From NCBI GenBank assembly GCA_963851215.1, contig CAWKOG010000017.1, positions 434,001-498,000 of the forward strand: a stretch of DNA of 64,000 nt. Direction: 5' to 3'. Under the pieces are notes generated by a model. The model did no database searches and was not told the DNA's origin. It saw nothing but the letters and a program-made list of their open reading frames with translations. This DNA comes from DATKFM01 sp963851215. GTDB lineage: Bacteria; Pseudomonadota; Alphaproteobacteria; Dongiales; Dongiaceae. The position numbers were made by a program, and so were the translations under genes. Shown here one piece after another: positions 61,632 to 64,000 of this stretch (within the stretch, counting starts at the first letter, position 1; every line of letters starts with the position of its first letter).

Positions 61632-62015
61632 ATGGAAGGAATCTCGCTGAGGAAGTCCCGAAGGGGCGGAACCAATAGGGCAACGGCTGGTTTGTTGCGG
61701 TATGCGGCGCCTGTGGCAGCCTTGTGTCTGGGACTTGTTTTCTATCCGGCCTTTCCAGTTTCTGCGGAGGACACCGCCATGCCAACCGCCGGTAACAAAG
61801 CTGCGGCGACAACCGATGCCAATGTTTCCAAATCCACGACAGGGGGCTGCAAGGTTTCGGCATCGGCCTCCGCAAGCAGCTCCAGCACCGGTACCGGCGA
61901 AACCGTCACACGGGAATCTCACAAGTACGTCGAGGGGCCCTGCGGCAGCGCGACCGCCAAGGCAAAATCCACAAGCGGGAATGGAGCAGGTGAATCAAAT
62001 GGACAGGCTGAATGA
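61632..62015 (+). CDS. Small exported Ser-rich protein
   Basis: 127 residues from ATG at 61632 (GGGAG upstream; ATG at 61617 is an alternative). A basic n-region and hydrophobic core (YAAPVAALCLGLVFYPAFPV) end in SAEDT. The mature part is Ser/Ala/Thr rich with two Cys (GGCKVSASAS and EGPCGSATAK). Composition resembles the upstream Ser-rich protein. It overlaps the lipoprotein start by 17 nt. Function unknown. Confidence 0.7.
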   Translation: MEGISLRKSRRGGTNRATAGLLRYAAPVAALCLGLVFYPAFPVSAEDTAMPTAGNKAAATTDANVSKSTTGGCKVSASASASSSSTGTGETVTRESHKYVEGPCGSATAKAKSTSGNGAGESNGQAE

Positions 62016-63066
62016 CAGGGAAGTGTCACGAATGCTGCGTGCGGCGGCATGTGTGGCTCTGGTTGGCCTATTGGGAGCCTGCGGCAGCGATTCGAGCGGG
62101 CCAGCCCAGGAGACCACAGTAAGACCTGATGGCATCTATATCGTTCAGGACGGCAAGGCGGGCCGCTTGAATGAGGATCCTGACAAGATCGTCAAGACCT
62201 GGGACCAAAGAACAAACCTCACTCCCAATGTCCAGTTTCTGGTCATCGATCCCTCGGTTGCGGCTCGCCCGCCTAATGCCGATTCCATCTCCCTACAGCG
62301 GGTTTCCAAGGTCCGGAGTGTCGTGAACGCCAACGGCAAGGCCAAGAAGACGACCAAATCCGAATGGGTTGTCGCGAATCTTCCCCAGGACAGGATCCCA
62401 GTAACCGTCGTCCGTGACTCAGATACGTCGCGCCAATTGCGCGTCACGGCCAACCAGCCGCTGGCCCCCGGGCTTTATTCTCTCACTTACAATACCGGCG
62501 TGGAACAGGTGGGCGGGCGCTTTGGCGTGGGCTGGGCCGCCGCAGACAAGACCCAATATGCCGGCCAGCACTGCGTCGATCGCTATGCCGGGAATCCGGC
62601 CAGCTATCGTCCCTGCAGCGAATTCGTGGCTGCAAAGCCCAAGGCTGCCGCAAAGCCTGCGGTGCAACAAGCTACCGCAAAGGCGGCCGTGCAGCGCAGC
62701 ACGGGGTTGGGACCAATCGAAATCTCCGGGTTGAACGTCCAAAAGGAGATCGTCGGCGGTAAGCCGCTGTTGGTTCTGCGGGGCCAGATGATGAATGTCA
62801 CGTCATCGCCGCAGAAGGTGCCGTTGATGTTCGCGGTCGCGACCGACAAACAGGGCCGCGAACTCTCGCGCTGGTCCTTCCGTACGCTCACGGATCAATT
62901 GCCGCCCGGCGCAACTGCAACCTTCCAGACATCGACCAACTCGCCGCCCAAGGGTACGGCTAGCATCGCAGTTTTGACCGCCGAGAGCCTGATGCCGCAA
63001 CAGGAGGCGGAGTCCCAGCCGGCGGCCTCGTCATTCATGCAGGTACAGGAACTGCCCGCGCCCTAA
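61999..63066 (+). CDS. Putative lipoprotein of unknown function
   Basis: 355 residues from ATG at 61999; ATG at 62032 is an alternative. Lipobox LVGLLGAC. The body has two parts: residues 30-200 (GIYIVQDGKAGRLNEDPDKI, LAPGLYSLTYN, a Cys pair in AGQHCVDRY and YRPCSEF), then an Ala/Lys/Gln linker and a C-terminal beta-rich domain (ISGLNVQKEIVGGKPLLVLR, RTLTDQLPPGATATFQTSTN). The second part recalls periplasmic Ig-like domains, but I cannot name a family. Last gene before a strong terminator. Confidence 0.75.
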   Translation: MDRLNDREVSRMLRAAACVALVGLLGACGSDSSGPAQETTVRPDGIYIVQDGKAGRLNEDPDKIVKTWDQRTNLTPNVQFLVIDPSVAARPPNADSISLQRVSKVRSVVNANGKAKKTTKSEWVVANLPQDRIPVTVVRDSDTSRQLRVTANQPLAPGLYSLTYNTGVEQVGGRFGVGWAAADKTQYAGQHCVDRYAGNPASYRPCSEFVAAKPKAAAKPAVQQATAKAAVQRSTGLGPIEISGLNVQKEIVGGKPLLVLRGQMMNVTSSPQKVPLMFAVATDKQGRELSRWSFRTLTDQLPPGATATFQTSTNSPPKGTASIAVLTAESLMPQQEAESQPAASSFMQVQELPAP

Positions 63067-63086
63067 GGCAGTTCGAGAGGATCCGC

Positions 63087-63125
63087 ACCCGCCGTCGCAT
63101 TGCACTTGCGGCGGCGGGTTTTTTG
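63087..63125 (+). terminator. Intrinsic terminator closing the exported-protein module
   Basis: ACCCGCCGTCGC pairs with GCGGCGGCGGGT (12 bp, one G-U) and is followed by TTTTTT, 21 nt past the lipoprotein stop. Confidence 0.92.
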
Positions 63126-63320
63126 CTGTCTGTCGACCTTGCTCGTCCCATGGCCGCCCGATCATCTGCTTCCTTGCCTAACGGGGCGGGACCGTGGATT
63201 CTGAGCGCTTCAGAGGCAGGTCATCCCCTTCTTTTCCCCTTGATCGACATTCCGCAGAGCTTCCGTCACTGGCGTACGGCCAAGCAGCCCGCTCCGTGGC
63301 GTGCTTCGCCGCGCTGAGGG

Positions 63321-64000
63321 ATGGCGCGCGGCATGGAGTTCCTGCTCGGCATCGATCAGGGGACGACGAACACCAAGGTCGTTCTGGTGGACGATCAGGC
63401 GCGGATACGGGCCGTCGCCGAGCGTCGCATCGCAACAAGCTCGCCGCAGCCGGGCTGGGTCGAGCAGGATCCGGCGGCGATGCTTCGCAATGTCCTGGAC
63501 TGCATTCGCGATGTGCTGGCGCAAGGCGGCGTCGCACCCGGCAAGATCGCCGGCGCCGGAATCTGCAATCAGACCGAGACGCTGGTGGTCTGGGATGCGG
63601 CGACTGGCCGGCCGCTGCATCCGGCCATCGTCTGGCAATGCCGCCGCAGCCAGGCCGATGCCCAGGCCGTGCAGCAGGCCGGCGCGGAGATCGGGGCAAA
63701 GACCGGGCTCGATCTGGATCCCACCTTTACCGCTACCAAGCTGCGCTGGCTGGTACGTGAGCGGCCGGAGATCGGGGCGCAACTCGCGAACGGCCAGGCG
63801 CTCTGGGGTACCGTGGATAGCTGGCTGGTCTATGCCCTGTCCGGCGGCAGCGCCTATGTCACCGAGCCGGGCAATGCCTCGCGCACCATGCTGTTCGACA
63901 TCTCGAGGCTGCGCTTTGACGATGACCTCTTCCGCATCTTCGGCCTGACAATCGCCCGGCGGCCGGAGGTCAAGCGGTCGGCCGCGTCGTTCGGGCATTT
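63321..64000 (+). CDS. FGGY-family carbohydrate kinase (3' end outside window)
   Basis: 227 codons visible from ATG at 63321 (an internal ATG at 63333 is possible). LLGIDQGTTNTKVVLVDDQ is the phosphate-1 motif, GWVEQDPAAML and AGAGICNQTETLVVWD are FGGY landmarks, as is WGTVDSWLVYALSGG. Glycerol kinase is the closest by motif (GIDQGTT, GWVEQDP), but other sugars cannot be excluded without the C-terminus. No shift seen. Confidence 0.9.
   Translation, partial: MARGMEFLLGIDQGTTNTKVVLVDDQARIRAVAERRIATSSPQPGWVEQDPAAMLRNVLDCIRDVLAQGGVAPGKIAGAGICNQTETLVVWDAATGRPLHPAIVWQCRRSQADAQAVQQAGAEIGAKTGLDLDPTFTATKLRWLVRERPEIGAQLANGQALWGTVDSWLVYALSGGSAYVTEPGNASRTMLFDISRLRFDDDLFRIFGLTIARRPEVKRSAASFGH

Overview
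The window is high-GC DNA from an alphaproteobacterium, most likely Rhodospirillales-like. This rests on three things: the order ftsH-tilS-cpoB-pal-tolB-tolA-tolR-tolQ-ybgC-ruvB-ruvA-ruvC-yebC, the 6S RNA between zapA and the 5-formyl-THF cyclo-ligase gene, and families such as TrcR (DUF1013), DUF1192 and DUF4164. It is mostly chromosomal core with accessory patches. No tRNA, rRNA, insertion sequence, prophage or CRISPR array was found.

Layout. 1-12.3 kb (minus): FtsH (cut by the left edge), the tRNA-lysidine synthase, the complete Tol-Pal envelope system and the RuvABC resolvasome with YebC. 12.5-18 kb (minus): one giant RTX protein with about thirteen repeat modules and a type I secretion C-terminus. 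18.2-20.5 kb (minus): YmdB-type phosphoesterase, 5-FCL, 6S RNA, ZapA and a coiled-coil partner. 20.7-25.8 kb: transketolase, GAPDH and class I aldolase, with a candidate small RNA between the last two. 26.5-28.5 kb: a SahR-type ArsR/methyltransferase regulator overlapping metF, preceded by a palindromic operator. 28.6-35.6 kb: EF-P with an unusual tip loop, SuhB, an OmpA/MotA/MotB-like trio and an MsbA-like exporter. 35.8-43.6 kb: L31, an sHSP with a ROSE thermometer, assorted enzymes, metY with a terminator-bearing leader, a second candidate small RNA behind a CtrA box, a quinone reductase and a cyclooxygenase-like peroxidase. 43.6-50.2 kb (minus): an iron locus behind a Fur-like box (two imelysins, a Tat multicopper oxidase, a di-heme oxidoreductase, DUF1513). 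50.4-59.3 kb: TrcR, DinB, AraC, AmaB, GFA, propionyl-CoA synthetase with a histone-H1-like tail, creatininase-family hydrolase and an acyl-CoA ligase. 59.5-63.1 kb (plus): an ECF sigma factor followed by three exported proteins of unknown function, one carrying a (Gly-Asp)29 tract. The right edge cuts an FGGY kinase.

About 25 of roughly 57 genes, including essential ones (tilS, gap, efp, tolB), are interrupted by single-base shifts, many of them one extra base in a short homopolymer. The simplest reading is base-calling or assembly error, not gene decay. Such genes are annotated over their whole inferred extent, with approximate shift positions.

The least explained parts are the two candidate small RNAs, which share a GCCUCCCUG (anti-Shine-Dalgarno) loop and sit behind CRP-like and CtrA-like boxes; the ECF/low-complexity exported-protein module; the EF-P without Lys or Arg at its tip; and the H1-tailed PrpE.
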